A DNA stretch of 64,000 nucleotides from DATEGZ01 sp035519535 (GTDB taxonomy: Bacteria; Acidobacteriota; Vicinamibacteria; Vicinamibacterales; SCN-69-37). Of the stretch, positions 34,359 to 42,674 are shown piece after piece; within the stretch, counting starts at the first letter, position 1; each line of letters begins with the position of its first letter. The DNA lies in assembly GCA_035519535.1 (NCBI GenBank), contig DATIWF010000074.1, positions 11,918-75,917 on the forward strand. The letters are read 5' to 3'. The notes under the pieces are model-generated. The model was given only the letters and a program-made list of their open reading frames with translations, was not told the origin of the DNA and ran no database searches. Both the position numbers and the translations under genes were made by a program.

Positions 34359-34622
34359 CCGGGTTCGTCTGAACGCATTCTGTCTGGTCGCACGCTGACG
34401 GCCGCCGGCTACGCGCAGCTCGACGTTCGCCTGTCACATGAGCTGACGCTGGGCAGCCAGAAAGATGCGTCTGCGATCACGCTCGCCTTCGATTGCTTCA
34501 ACATCCTGAACACGGTCAATTGCGGGACGTTCATCGGCAGCGTCGGCTCGCCCTTGTTCGGCCTGCCGGTGACGGCGCGACCGCCGCGTCAGTTCCAGTT
34601 CTCGGCCCGGTTCGCGTTCTGA
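34359..34622 (+). pseudogene. C-terminal remnant of a TonB-dependent receptor
   Basis: The frame reads GYAQLDVRLSHELTL, FDCFNILNTVNCGTF, GSPLFGLPVTARPPRQFQ and ends SARFAF-stop, the typical last strands of an Oar-type outer-membrane receptor. About 90 codons remain, with no start and no N-terminal plug; the PepSY-like gene precedes it directly. Confidence 0.75.
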
Positions 34623-34731
34623 TCTCTTCTTTGTTCGCGACCTGTCGAGAAGCTCAAGCGGGACCCCTGGAGTACTATGATCTGTTGCGCAGCACCGGAC
34701 TCTCTGAGGCAGAGCCGGCGGAGGCCCAGGC

Positions 34732-35679
34732 ATGCAGCCGGATGTTCTTCAAGCACTGGAGCGGCGTCTCGGACGGCTCCATGCGAAACAGCGGCTCGGG
34801 GTCGAGCGAGATCACGAGGCGCGCGTCTTCGGCGGTGGCCTCAACTTCTTCCATATCGAGAACTGGTATTCCGTGCAGTCCCTCATTCGGCGGACGCTGC
34901 AGCTCACGGGTCTGTACTGGCGCGGGCTCCGGAATGCCCAGCGCATCCAGATCCGCCATAATGTCGTCACCCGGCGCGATCTGCCTCCGCTGTTTGACGG
35001 TTTCACCATCCTGCACATCAGCGACCTGCACGTCGACATGAATCCCCAGCCGATGGCCCGACTGATCGAACTACTCCATGAAATGACGTACGATCTCTGC
35101 GTTCTCACCGGGGACTACCGAGGACAGACGTTCGGTCCGTACGACGCGGCGCTCGAGGGGTTGGCGCGCGTCCGACCGCATCTCGGCACCGCGGTCTACG
35201 CAGTCTTGGGCAACCACGACACGATCCGGATGGTCCCTGGAGTCGAGGACATGGGGATTCGCCTGCTGCTCAACGAGTGCGCGGCGATCACCCGTGGCGA
35301 TCAACGGATCTACCTGGCCGGCATCGACGACGCGCACTACTACCGCGTCGACAACATGGACAAGGCCGCGGCGGGCATCCCGCCTGGCGGATTCTCCATC
35401 CTGCTTTCACATACTCCGGAGATCTACCGTCAGGCCGCCCATGCCGACTTCTGCGTGCTGCTCAGCGGGCACACCCACGGCGGGCAGATTTGTCTGCCGC
35501 GCGCGATTCCGATCACACTCGACTCGGCGCTGCCCCGGCGTCTGGGATCCGGGGCCTGGAAGTATCACAACATGGACGGTTACACGTCGGTGGGCGTCGG
35601 GTCCTCCATCGTTCCGGTGCGGTTCAACTGTCCGCCGGAGATCACGCTGCATCACCTCCGTCGCCCTCCGAGCGACTAG
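34732..35679 (+). CDS. Calcineurin-like metallophosphoesterase
   Basis: A 315-residue phosphoesterase of the YkuE/LpxG-like type with all five metal-site blocks: ISDLHVD, LTGDYRG, LGNHD, SHTPE and SGHTHGG. YkuE-like members act on membrane substrates such as UDP-diacylglucosamine. The basic N terminus (WRGLRNAQRIQIRHN) has no clear membrane helix. The start ATG 34732 follows no strong ribosome site, so the N terminus may be shorter. It converges on the CarS-like gene with 14 bases between. Confidence 0.85.
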   Translation: MQPDVLQALERRLGRLHAKQRLGVERDHEARVFGGGLNFFHIENWYSVQSLIRRTLQLTGLYWRGLRNAQRIQIRHNVVTRRDLPPLFDGFTILHISDLHVDMNPQPMARLIELLHEMTYDLCVLTGDYRGQTFGPYDAALEGLARVRPHLGTAVYAVLGNHDTIRMVPGVEDMGIRLLLNECAAITRGDQRIYLAGIDDAHYYRVDNMDKAAAGIPPGGFSILLSHTPEIYRQAAHADFCVLLSGHTHGGQICLPRAIPITLDSALPRRLGSGAWKYHNMDGYTSVGVGSSIVPVRFNCPPEITLHHLRRPPSD

Positions 35680-35693
35680 CAGGGCCGCCCGCG

Positions 35694-36191
35694 TCAGTAC
35701 GGCCGATCGCGAATTCGAAGGACATAGAGCAGTCGCGACAGCAGCACGTCTCCTGCAAAGAACGTGACCGCCACCACCGCGATATCCGCCGGCGTGAACG
35801 ACAGGAGCTGACGGCACGCAAGAAGCGGCAACAACGATTCAGGGACCTGGTCCACGCCGGTCATTCTGCTGCTCGGAGGGCGCCCCAGGCGACGCTTTAC
35901 GAAGCTGGACAACAGGTCCCCAGCCATCGCCACAGCGCCCACCAGAATCCCGAGGTCCCAATCCAGACCTATCAGCCGACTCGTCAGTGTCGTCGCCAGC
36001 ACCGCGACCACGATCCCCCGCACCGTCTTCGATGGGCCAAACACCGGTCGCCCGTCCAGGAATTGGGCGCCCCGATCGATCGGCAAGGAAAACAACGTCC
36101 CGAGGAACTTCGCGGTCAGCACCGGCGCGGCATTCGCCACGGTCAGCAGGGTCAGGAACTGCACGATCGCCCGAGGATGGAGAGAACCCAT
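35694..36191 (-). CDS. CDP-archaeol synthase (CarS)-like membrane protein
   Basis: A 165-residue membrane protein with about five helices and the CarS signature: DGRPVFGPSKTVRG, GAVAMAGDLLSSFVKRRLG and DQVPESLLPLL. In archaea the family moves CMP to unsaturated archaetidic acid; bacterial members are short and their lipid substrate is unproven. ATG 36191 opens the frame. Its neighbour, a lipid-type phosphoesterase, fits a lipid role. Confidence 0.8.
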   Translation of the reverse strand: MGSLHPRAIVQFLTLLTVANAAPVLTAKFLGTLFSLPIDRGAQFLDGRPVFGPSKTVRGIVVAVLATTLTSRLIGLDWDLGILVGAVAMAGDLLSSFVKRRLGRPPSSRMTGVDQVPESLLPLLACRQLLSFTPADIAVVAVTFFAGDVLLSRLLYVLRIRDRPY

Positions 36192-36246
36192 CCCTCTCAG
36201 CGCCCTTCCGGGGCCTCAATCACGAGCCAGCAAGGCCCGGGTCGCG

Positions 36247-37302
36247 CTACTGCTTGATAACGATGAACCACGCAGCGACGATCGGACCCTGCGGGCCGCG
36301 ACCACGTCCCGCTGCCGGCGGCGGCGCGCCAGCGGCTGGCGACGGAGCCGGACCGCGCTCGGGCTGGAACAGATACGCATTGTGCGTCACCGGATCCACG
36401 GTGATGGTCTTCGCGCCGGCGAACGTGGCGACGGTCGCAACCACGGTGTACTGGTCGGGCGAATCCTGGTGGACGACCGTGACGTTGCCCTCGCCCCCAT
36501 TTGGAATGTAGATCAGCTTCCTCGACGAGTCCCATCCCAAGGCGTCAACGCGCGTGCCGTTCGTGATGGACGCCACGACCTTGCCGGTGCTCGCATCGAC
36601 GACGACCGAGGTCCTGCTGCATCCGGAGAAAATGCGGTTCGACGCCTTGTCGTAGGCGATGCCGGTCGGCCCTTCGCAGGGCGCGAGCGGCCATGACGCA
36701 GTCGCCTTCCACGTCTTGACGTCGATCACCTGAATCGTGCTCTTGCCTTCATTGTTGACGAAGATATGTCCCTTGCCGTCGGCCGCGGCGCCCTCGGGCG
36801 CGGTGTCTTCGAGCTCAGCGGTGCCGACGATGTCGCCGGTCTTCGGATCGATGGCCGTAAGGGTGCCCACGGGCCGGCTGTGATTCGTCAGGATGATCTT
36901 GTCGTCCGGTTCGTCGTACATGATGCCGTCCAGGCCGCCCTGGTCGACCTTGATCTGCTTGATCACCGCCAGAGTCTTCAGATCGAACATCGTCACGTTC
37001 GAGTCGCCGCCGTTCGTCGTGAAGCCGTGACCCGCCTTGGTGGCGATGCCGACGCCGTGCACGCCCGGGGTGTTCGGAATGTCGCCGAGCACCTTGCCCG
37101 TGGCACCCTCGATCACCATCACGTGGGTGGCGCGCGAAACGAACACGCGGCCCGTGGCGGCTTCGACGGCGACGTAGTCCGTGCCGCCTTCGCCCTTGAT
37201 ATCGAACTTCTCAACCTTGAACGCTTGCGCGTGTCCGACGCTGGGCGCCGACAGGCCGGCTGCGAAGAACGCGACAAGTGCGATGAGTAAGCGTCTCGCC
37301 AT
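36247..37302 (-). CDS. YncE-like secreted beta-propeller protein (paralogue)
   Basis: A 351-residue protein with a signal peptide (LLIALVAFFAAGLSAPSVGHAQ), seven YncE-type blades (VIEGATGKVLGDI, MFDLKTLAVIKQI, VIDVKTWKATASW) and an Ala/Pro/Gly-rich insert before the last strand. It is clearly paralogous to the protein at 5178-6224 (shared HGFTTNGGDSNVTMFDLKT-like and VHQDSPDQY blocks). ATG 37302 has TGAGGCCTCAA upstream, which rejects the longer frame. It stands alone. Confidence 0.85.
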   Translation of the reverse strand: MARRLLIALVAFFAAGLSAPSVGHAQAFKVEKFDIKGEGGTDYVAVEAATGRVFVSRATHVMVIEGATGKVLGDIPNTPGVHGVGIATKAGHGFTTNGGDSNVTMFDLKTLAVIKQIKVDQGGLDGIMYDEPDDKIILTNHSRPVGTLTAIDPKTGDIVGTAELEDTAPEGAAADGKGHIFVNNEGKSTIQVIDVKTWKATASWPLAPCEGPTGIAYDKASNRIFSGCSRTSVVVDASTGKVVASITNGTRVDALGWDSSRKLIYIPNGGEGNVTVVHQDSPDQYTVVATVATFAGAKTITVDPVTHNAYLFQPERGPAPSPAAGAPPPAAGRGRGPQGPIVAAWFIVIKQ

Positions 37303-37320
37303 TTGAGGCCTCACTAGTGG

Positions 37321-37641
37321 TTGCCAAGCGCGTGCGTTCACTCGGCAGAATGGAGGATCAGGACCGTGGCTATTGTAACCCTCTCGACATGTCGCGCCGC
37401 CGGCCTCGTCGCGCTTGTCCTTCTGTTCACCGGCATGACGCTCTCACTTGCGGCGCTGGCGGCCGCACAGAACGGCCCGCAACCCTGGCTGTCGGGTCGC
37501 GCGATTCTCGACGTCGACTCGTCGATCTTCAGTCACACGACGGCCGTGGTGCCGGCCTGGCGCTGGAGCGTCACCAGAATGATCCAGAAAAGTTCAGATT
37601 CTATGGATGTTGATCGCTTCGCGAACGAGCGGAGCGAGTGA
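37321..37641 (+). pseudogene. Short open frame with an export-like signal, cut by a repeat
   Basis: About 75 sensible codons: a hydrophobic segment (GLVALVLLFTGMTLSLAALA) then PQPWLSGRAILDVDSSIF. The frame then runs into the direct-repeat region and stops. It may be the start of a lost exported protein. I do not recognise it, and it may also be chance. Confidence 0.25.
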
Positions 37642-37719
37642 GCCGACGGAGCGGAGCGGGGATCGTGGGGCCCCGCGAGCGACGTCGTAAGGGGGGTCGG
37701 CGGGGACGAAGTCCCCCCG
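37638..37719. repeat. Direct repeat, copy 1 (82 bases)
   Basis: This copy and the one at 37818-37899 are identical over 82 bases and lie exactly 180 bases apart. The unit holds GTGGGGCCCC and AAGGGGGGTCGGCGGGG motifs and starts just after an imperfectly matching GAACGAGCGnAGCGA stretch. Confidence 0.8.
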
Positions 37720-37817
37720 GTCAAAACCGAGAAAGTCGAGAGGTCGGGAGTCGAGAGGTCGGGAAGTGAAAGCCGAAGTCCGGACGACGCAGTGCAAGAG
37801 CGAACGAGCGCAGCGAA

Positions 37818-37899
37818 GTGAGCCGACGGAGCGGAGCGGGGATCGTGGGGCCCCGCGAGCGACGTCGTAAGGGGGGTCGGCGGGGACGAAGTCCCCCCG
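37818..37899. repeat. Direct repeat, copy 2 (82 bases)
   Basis: Second identical copy of the unit at 37638-37719. It ends eight bases before the truncated tRNA-Leu copy, so the repeat borders the att-like scar. Confidence 0.8.
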
Positions 37900-37907
37900 A
37901 AGAATAT

Positions 37908-38112
37908 TGGTGCGGAAGGGGGGACTCGAACCCCCACGGTCTTGCGACCGCCAGCCCCTCAAGCTGGCAAGAGTTGAAGTCGATCGCGACGGACCCCGGA
38001 AAATCGAGGTCCCCTTTCACGAGCCGCCGCCGATCGCGGCCGCTCAAGGCTGCGTTTAGCGCAATCCGTTGCACACCGTTGCACACGGCGTCGAGCATCG
38101 TCCGGGTCCGAC
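37908..38112 (-). repeat. tRNA-Leu 3' fragment with att-like extension, copy A
   Basis: Bases 37908-37967 copy the 3' 60 bases of tRNA-Leu(GAG) (anticodon arm, variable arm, T arm, acceptor, CCA) with one change in the T loop region. The following 145 bases do not belong to the tRNA but match copy B (39561-39768) at roughly 80%, including GTTGCACACnGTTGCACACGGCG. The 5' half of the tRNA is missing, so it is an integration scar, not a tRNA gene. Confidence 0.75.
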
Positions 38113-38207
38113 CGAGTCTGCGACGTCTGGCGGCGAAGCCGCCGGCTACCGCCACTGTGCAGAAGGTTCACACGCCCTCAACCCAAACGGAGGGCGCAGA
38201 GCACAGG

Positions 38208-39038
38208 CTACCGCCAACGCGCCACGTTAGCTTCTGTGATCGGGCACCTCGTTTGGCTCCAAACGCGATTCCCGCCCGGTGCAACGGCCGCTCGCTCTCC
38301 GACGATCGTGGAGCCGGCGACGACCCACTTGAGCGGGAACACAGCCAACACAAACGCGTCGACGCTCGGAGCACCGTCGACGAGCGGATGCTCCAAGGTC
38401 TGATCTAGCGCTGACGGTGGCCGCTGCTCCGGCGTTGAATTGCCGCCCGGCTGGAGCAGCACAACGCGGATCGGAAGTTTTGAGAAGTCTCGCCGGTCGA
38501 GCGGCAACGTGCTCAGTTTGTCTGCCGCCGGGGCGACAGGCTCGCGGACCCACACGCCAAGCGAGGGCCCCTCCGGACCCGCGGGTCCGGTCAGCGCCAG
38601 GCAGGCGACTGTGCCGTCTTCTGCGCGAATGGTCTGCGACGTCGAGGCACCGAAATCGAACCTATCGCCTATATGTCTGGTCACTAGAGGATCTACCTTC
38701 AGTTTGGCATCGTGCTGAACGACCCGCCCGCTCGTCACTAGGATCTTTCTGCAATCGGGCGTGAAGGCGGTCGCCATAATGCACACGTCATAGAAACCAG
38801 GTTCGAGCTCGATCTCGAAGCGTCCTGCGACGTCGGTATCCACCGCCACGTCCGGGCGGGCAACCTGCTTCGTTTCCCCAGCCGGATCGTAGTGAAATAG
38901 CACGTGCGCGTTCTTGATGGCCGTTCCCAGTTCGTCCGACACCCTTCCAGACACCTTCGTCGCGGAAAACGCGGCCAATCCAGCACAGAGCGCAATAGCA
39001 GTTGGGATGAACAGGAACGCGAGGCGACGTGCTGGCAT
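38208..39038 (-). CDS. Secreted protein with carboxypeptidase-regulatory-like domain
   Basis: A 276-residue protein with a signal peptide (FLFIPTAIALCAGLAAFSAT), then a CarboxypepD_reg-type beta-sandwich at about 28-115 (VSGRVSDELGTAIKNAHVLF, AGRFEIELEPGFYDVCIMA), then an unrecognised 150-residue part. The TonB-receptor plug of Oar proteins uses the same domain, but no barrel follows. It lies between the two tRNA-Leu scars and may be cargo of the lost element. Base use is less GC-rich in parts. Confidence 0.65.
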   Translation of the reverse strand: MPARRLAFLFIPTAIALCAGLAAFSATKVSGRVSDELGTAIKNAHVLFHYDPAGETKQVARPDVAVDTDVAGRFEIELEPGFYDVCIMATAFTPDCRKILVTSGRVVQHDAKLKVDPLVTRHIGDRFDFGASTSQTIRAEDGTVACLALTGPAGPEGPSLGVWVREPVAPAADKLSTLPLDRRDFSKLPIRVVLLQPGGNSTPEQRPPSALDQTLEHPLVDGAPSVDAFVLAVFPLKWVVAGSTIVGERAAVAPGGNRVWSQTRCPITEANVARWR

Positions 39039-39062
39039 CGGTTCTTTCTCCGAACTGGCGGT

Positions 39063-39495
39063 CTAGAAGCAGACCGCCATGATTCGATAGGTCTGCAATT
39101 GATTTACGGAGAGGTTCTTGTCCGGGACGAAGTGGGTGATGTTGTCGAGCTGGTGACCGAGCTCATGCAAGAGCAACAAGGCGCGGAACTGAGATTGGCT
39201 CCACGGTCGACCAAACGGGTCGGGTTTATCGCCAGTGTTGTACGTCATGTACTTTCCATTCGTATAGGCCGACGTGCACGGTGGCGCCGCCAATCGGGAA
39301 GCCCGATTCTGCATCAAGAAAGCGGTGGGATCCATTGACTTCGCGAACGAACGCACCGGCCTGGAGGGCTGGTGCGTTAGGAAGCGACTCAAAGATCGCC
39401 ATGTCCTGTTCCAGTAATTGCAACGGAGCAAGCGTGACGTCGGGAAGCGCACGCGCAGAGGGGGAATGTGTTGCACACGGACAGATGGCACGCAC
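39063..39495 (-). pseudogene. Frameshifted HExxH-type metalloprotease-like gene
   Basis: One frame (upstream part) encodes AFVREVNGSHRFLDAESG and ends at 39226. A second frame gives AYTNGKYMTYNTGDKPDPFG, then LLLLHELGHQLDNI with a zinc HExxH site, and stops at 39063 with IMAVCF. The two pieces join near 39270-39300 only through a frameshift. The signal peptide end is also unclear, so this is a broken gene or contains a sequence error. Confidence 0.5.
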
Positions 39496-39560
39496 CAGCC
39501 ATCGTGCGCACTGTCATGACAGGAATTCTGGCAACTCCTGTGCTTCGCGATAGTTAAGGT

Positions 39561-39768
39561 TGGTGCGGAAGGGGGGACTCGAACCCCCACGGTCTTGCGA
39601 CCGCCAGCCCCTCAAGCTGACAACAGTTGAAGCCGATCGCGGCGGATCCCGGGAAATCGCGGTCCACTTTCAGGTGCGGCCGCCGATCGCGGTCGTACAG
39701 GGCCGCGTCCAGAGGAATCCGTTGCACACTGTTGCACACGGCGTTGGGCATCGCCCGAATGGTCCGAG
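39561..39768 (-). repeat. tRNA-Leu 3' fragment with att-like extension, copy B
   Basis: Second truncated copy of the tRNA-Leu 3' part (39561-39619), with the same T-region variant as copy A, followed by the same kind of 145-base extension. Copies A and B bracket 1.6 kb holding the carboxypeptidase-regulatory protein and the broken metalloprotease. After it, to 39951, I see no gene. Confidence 0.75.
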
Positions 39769-39951
39769 CTAGAGGTTGACCTTCTTCGGCGCGGCACTCT
39801 AAAGGGTCTTGTTGGGTTCCTCAGCCAGGGGAAGTTCGTGACGTCGCGGCTCATGAGAAACGGGCTCAACGGAAACGTGGTGCGCACCGCGTCGCGACTG
39901 TCTCCGACGCGGTTGGCCGCATCGTTTGAGCTGACGGACCGAGTTCCGTCC

Positions 39952-40107
39952 CTACCGTCCCGCGGGTCCGCGCACGACCTGCACGAAATCGTCGGGTCTG
40001 ATCCACTTGACGAATGCCGCGCGAACGGCGTCGGCGCTCAGGTCGGCGTACCGTCGCGCCGCACGGGCAGGCTCATCGAGCGGCAAATCGATCAGCGCGC
40101 GGTCTGT
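39952..40107 (-). pseudogene. C-terminal remnant of an M16 (pitrilysin-like) peptidase
   Basis: The last 51 codons read DLPLDEPARAARRYADLSAD, VRAAFVKWIRPDDFVQVVRG, the usual end of secreted acidobacterial M16 peptidases. Upstream the similarity stops abruptly. A middle piece of the same kind of gene, in the same direction, lies at 44110-44364. Confidence 0.65.
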
Positions 40108-40252
40108 ACGGCAGCCGGCGGCTGAGCCCGGCGACCGCATCGGAGGCCGCGACGCTGAGTTCGTCTCGCCGGCCCGTGGGCTCGGAGCCGGTCCCGACCC
40201 TCTCGCGTTGACGACGACCGAGTCGCGGAAGCGCCGGGCGGGCCGCCGATTC

Positions 40253-40399
40253 CTACTTGTGCTTGTGGTGATGCGGCCCGGCGTGCGGGTGTGAGTGGAC
40301 CGTCTTGCCGTGGCGATGCCGGTGCGGATCCCCCGCCTTCGGCACCTTGGTGTAGCGTTTGGCGGCGGTCGCGCGCGTCTGTCGCCTTTTGGCGGACAT
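40253..40399 (-). CDS. 48-residue basic histidine-rich protein
   Basis: Very small but well supported: ATG 40399 has GGAGGA upstream, and TATACT lies 21 bases before the start. The N-terminal half is Lys/Arg/Thr-rich (MSAKRRQTRATAAKRY). The last 25 residues hold ten His (DPHRHRHGKTVHSHPHAG and HHHKHK), so Ni, Cu or Zn binding is likely. It is next to DUF4198 and copper genes. Family not recognised. Confidence 0.7.
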   Translation of the reverse strand: MSAKRRQTRATAAKRYTKVPKAGDPHRHRHGKTVHSHPHAGPHHHKHK

Positions 40400-40420
40400 G
40401 GGTCCTCCGGGTGTGCGCGC

Positions 40421-40426
40421 AGTATA
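40421..40426 (-). promoter_or_regulatory. -10 element of the histidine-rich protein gene
   Basis: TATACT on the minus strand, giving a short leader of about 15 bases that contains the GGAGGA ribosome site. Confidence 0.5.
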
Positions 40427-40491
40427 GCGTGTCGCGAGGACGCGAAGCCTGAGGATGCGCTCCGGGCGTTCGGGAGCATGATAACGAGCGC

Positions 40492-41337
40492 ATGATGATG
40501 CGGTCACGCCCCCTGCGTTGCCCTCTCGTCGTTGCCGCGATGGTGATGGCGGGTGCGGTCACTCTTTCGGCGCACGATTTCTGGATCGCCGCGTCCGTCC
40601 CGCGGCCTCGACCCGGCACGACCGTTGTCATCACCGCGAACGTCGGCGACAACAGCTACCCAGACAGCCAGAGTGTCACTGCGCCCGAGCGCATCGAGTC
40701 CCTGCGCCTGGTGGGTCCTTCGTCATTGCTCCTGACGCCGAAGTTCCGCACGCTGGGGAATGCCCTCGCAACCGACGTGGTGTTGCCGCCGGCGCCCGCG
40801 ACCTACATGGTCGTAATGACGGTGAAGGGCCGCTTTCTCAGCATGGGTGCCGCGGAGTTCACGGACTATCTGAACGAAGAAGGCCTCACGGCCGTCATCG
40901 CCGAACGACAGCGGCGCGGTGAGGCCTCGCTCCCGAGCCGCGAGCGGTACTCACGCCAGGCCAAGACGCTCATCCACGCCGGCGACGGCCCGGCCGATCA
41001 CGTGACGCGGCCCGTGGGACTGGTCGCGGAGATGGTGCCCGACACGGATGTCACCCGCGCACACGTCGGCGATACGATCGCGGCGCGGTTGCTGTTCGAC
41101 GGTCAGCCCGTCGCGAACGCACAGGTGAGCGAGTACGCGGCCGGGCCAGGCCACATCGTCACTCGCCGCCAGATCGCGCGCACCGACAAGAGCGGGCGCG
41201 CATCGTTCGTGCTGCGCGGCCAGGGCCCCTTCCTGCTGACGACCACGCACATGGTGCGACGTACCGGAGAAACCGGCCCGGACGCTGCCGACTGGGAGTC
41301 GTATTGGGTCTCCCTCACGTTCGACATTCAGCGCTAG
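40492..41337 (+). CDS. DUF4198-type secreted protein
   Basis: A 281-residue periplasmic protein: signal peptide (LVVAAMVMAGAVTLSAHDFW) then DUF4198, beginning AHDFWI with the typical His and ending in an FTTTHM-like strand (seen as FLLTTTHMVRR). DUF4198 proteins are often near Ni/Co/Cu transport genes and are thought to bind metal at the mature N-terminal His. Start taken at the first of three ATGs; which one is used is not decided. Confidence 0.8.
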   Translation: MMMRSRPLRCPLVVAAMVMAGAVTLSAHDFWIAASVPRPRPGTTVVITANVGDNSYPDSQSVTAPERIESLRLVGPSSLLLTPKFRTLGNALATDVVLPPAPATYMVVMTVKGRFLSMGAAEFTDYLNEEGLTAVIAERQRRGEASLPSRERYSRQAKTLIHAGDGPADHVTRPVGLVAEMVPDTDVTRAHVGDTIAARLLFDGQPVANAQVSEYAAGPGHIVTRRQIARTDKSGRASFVLRGQGPFLLTTTHMVRRTGETGPDAADWESYWVSLTFDIQR

Positions 41338-41406
41338 GCGACGCCGGGCGATCGCCTCGATTCCACTGATCCTGCGCGTCGCGGTGACCCGGCTGTCCGG
41401 CGTTGC

Positions 41407-41910
41407 TCAGTCCATGTCGCGCAGCGCGTCGTCCAGGCGCCTGGTCGCGTCCGTTGAATCCGGCGGGTCCAGCACGCCGTTCGGGACGCCCGGCGCCGCG
41501 CCGGCCGCCGCGCGCCGCGTCGATCGCCGCAGCGCCGCGATCAGCAGTCCCGCGCTAAGGAGCAGCACGGCCGGCGGCAGGACGTAGACGAATCGACCCG
41601 TGCCCGCGGCGGGCGGCTCCGCGAGAATCCGCGGGCCGTACTCGTGCACATAGGCGTCGATGATTTCCCCGCGCGTCTGCCCGGCCGCCAGACGGACGCG
41701 GATGTCGCGCTTGACTTGGTCGGCGGCCTCCGACTGATGCTGCGAGACCTGCTGCCGGAAGCAGCAGGGGGCGACCAGGAGATCCTCGATCGCACGCGCC
41801 TCCCGCTCGACATCGGCCGGCGGCTGCGCCCGCGCCGGCGTCGCCGCGAGGACCACGCCGATCGTGAGCGCGAGACACGCGGCCACGCGCGCGAGAGAGT
41901 GCCGGGACAT
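41407..41910 (-). CDS. ccmH: Cytochrome c maturation protein CcmH-like
   Basis: A 167-residue protein: signal segment (RVAACLALTIGVVLAATPARA), helical domain with DLLVAPCCFRQQVSQHQS, then KRDIRVRLAAGQTRGEIID, and a C-terminal membrane helix (VLPPAVLLLSAGLLIAAL). CcmH keeps apocytochrome c reduced for haem attachment using CxxC; here the active motif is an adjacent Cys-Cys, a variant whose redox chemistry must differ. ATG 41910 is favoured over GTG 41946, though neither has a strong site. No other ccm genes are near. Confidence 0.8.
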   Translation of the reverse strand: MSRHSLARVAACLALTIGVVLAATPARAQPPADVEREARAIEDLLVAPCCFRQQVSQHQSEAADQVKRDIRVRLAAGQTRGEIIDAYVHEYGPRILAEPPAAGTGRFVYVLPPAVLLLSAGLLIAALRRSTRRAAAGAAPGVPNGVLDPPDSTDATRRLDDALRDMD

Positions 41911-41989
41911 CTCCACGCGATCGTACGGCACGTTCGCGCGGGACACCCCGCGGCAATTCGTCGCAGCGCGGATGTGGAGGGGACGACGG

Positions 41990-42619
41990 TTAGCGGCGGC
42001 CGCCGCCTCGCCCCATCCGGCCGGCCGTCGACGGCGGCACCAGGCCCTGCAGCCGCATGTAGGTCACGATGTTGCCCCAGTGCTCGCTGATGTGCTGCGT
42101 GTCGTAGATCAACGTACCGAGCTTCGAACGATTCCCCTGCCGCTCGAGCATGTTGTCCATCGTCACGGCGGCGAACGCCTTGTCGCAGCGGCTGAATGAC
42201 TCGCTCAGGTTCTGCACGATCTGGGCCTTCGTCAGGCCCTTGCCGAGATCGGTCGGCTGCCCGTTGCTGTCGTACCGGCCCGGCGCCTTCGCGTCGCCGG
42301 CCAGCGCCCAGCAGGCGCCGTTGTTGTCGTCCGCGATGTGACCGAGCAAATCACCGAACGTGCGCACGTCCGGCGTCGGCGACCAGTTGTACTTGTCCTC
42401 CGGAAACTGGTCGGCCGCTTTCGTGATGTAGCCCTTGAGCGTGTTGAACATGTTCTGGACTTCCGTCACGAGCGGCGGCACGGGTTGCGCGCCGCGCCCC
42501 TGCGCCATCGATGAGCCGGTCTGCGCCATGCCCTGGGCCGGTTCAACCCCCGCGATGCGCGCGTCGAGCCCCACAGCAACGGCGCACACACCCGCACACA
42601 TGATTAGGAACGTTCGCAT
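41990..42619 (-). CDS. Secreted DinB-family protein
   Basis: A 209-residue four-helix DinB-type protein with an export signal (MCAGVCAVAVGLDARIAG). Metal-site histidines appear in DLLGHIADDN and TQHISEHWGNI. DinB proteins of this type often act with bacillithiol or other thiols, but an exported copy cannot use a cytoplasmic thiol. ATG 42619 has AGGGAG eight bases upstream. It ends in a Gly/Arg tail. Confidence 0.8.
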   Translation of the reverse strand: MRTFLIMCAGVCAVAVGLDARIAGVEPAQGMAQTGSSMAQGRGAQPVPPLVTEVQNMFNTLKGYITKAADQFPEDKYNWSPTPDVRTFGDLLGHIADDNNGACWALAGDAKAPGRYDSNGQPTDLGKGLTKAQIVQNLSESFSRCDKAFAAVTMDNMLERQGNRSKLGTLIYDTQHISEHWGNIVTYMRLQGLVPPSTAGRMGRGGGRR

Positions 42620-42674
42620 GCTGACATCTCCCTCCGCGTCAACCGGGCCACGGCACCCACCGCACCCGGTACGC

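Noticed and set aside
34732..34800. Metallophosphoesterase as part of the TonB remnant's operon
   Set aside because: The remnant has no start or promoter; they only share strand.
37908..37967. Possible second tRNA-Leu gene
   Set aside because: Only the 3' 60 bases are present; the acceptor 5' strand and D arm are missing, as at 39561.
37818..38408. Translation containing a GCGDSNPHGLATASPSS-like stretch
   Set aside because: This is the well-known false translation of a tRNA-Leu gene; the DNA is a tRNA fragment.
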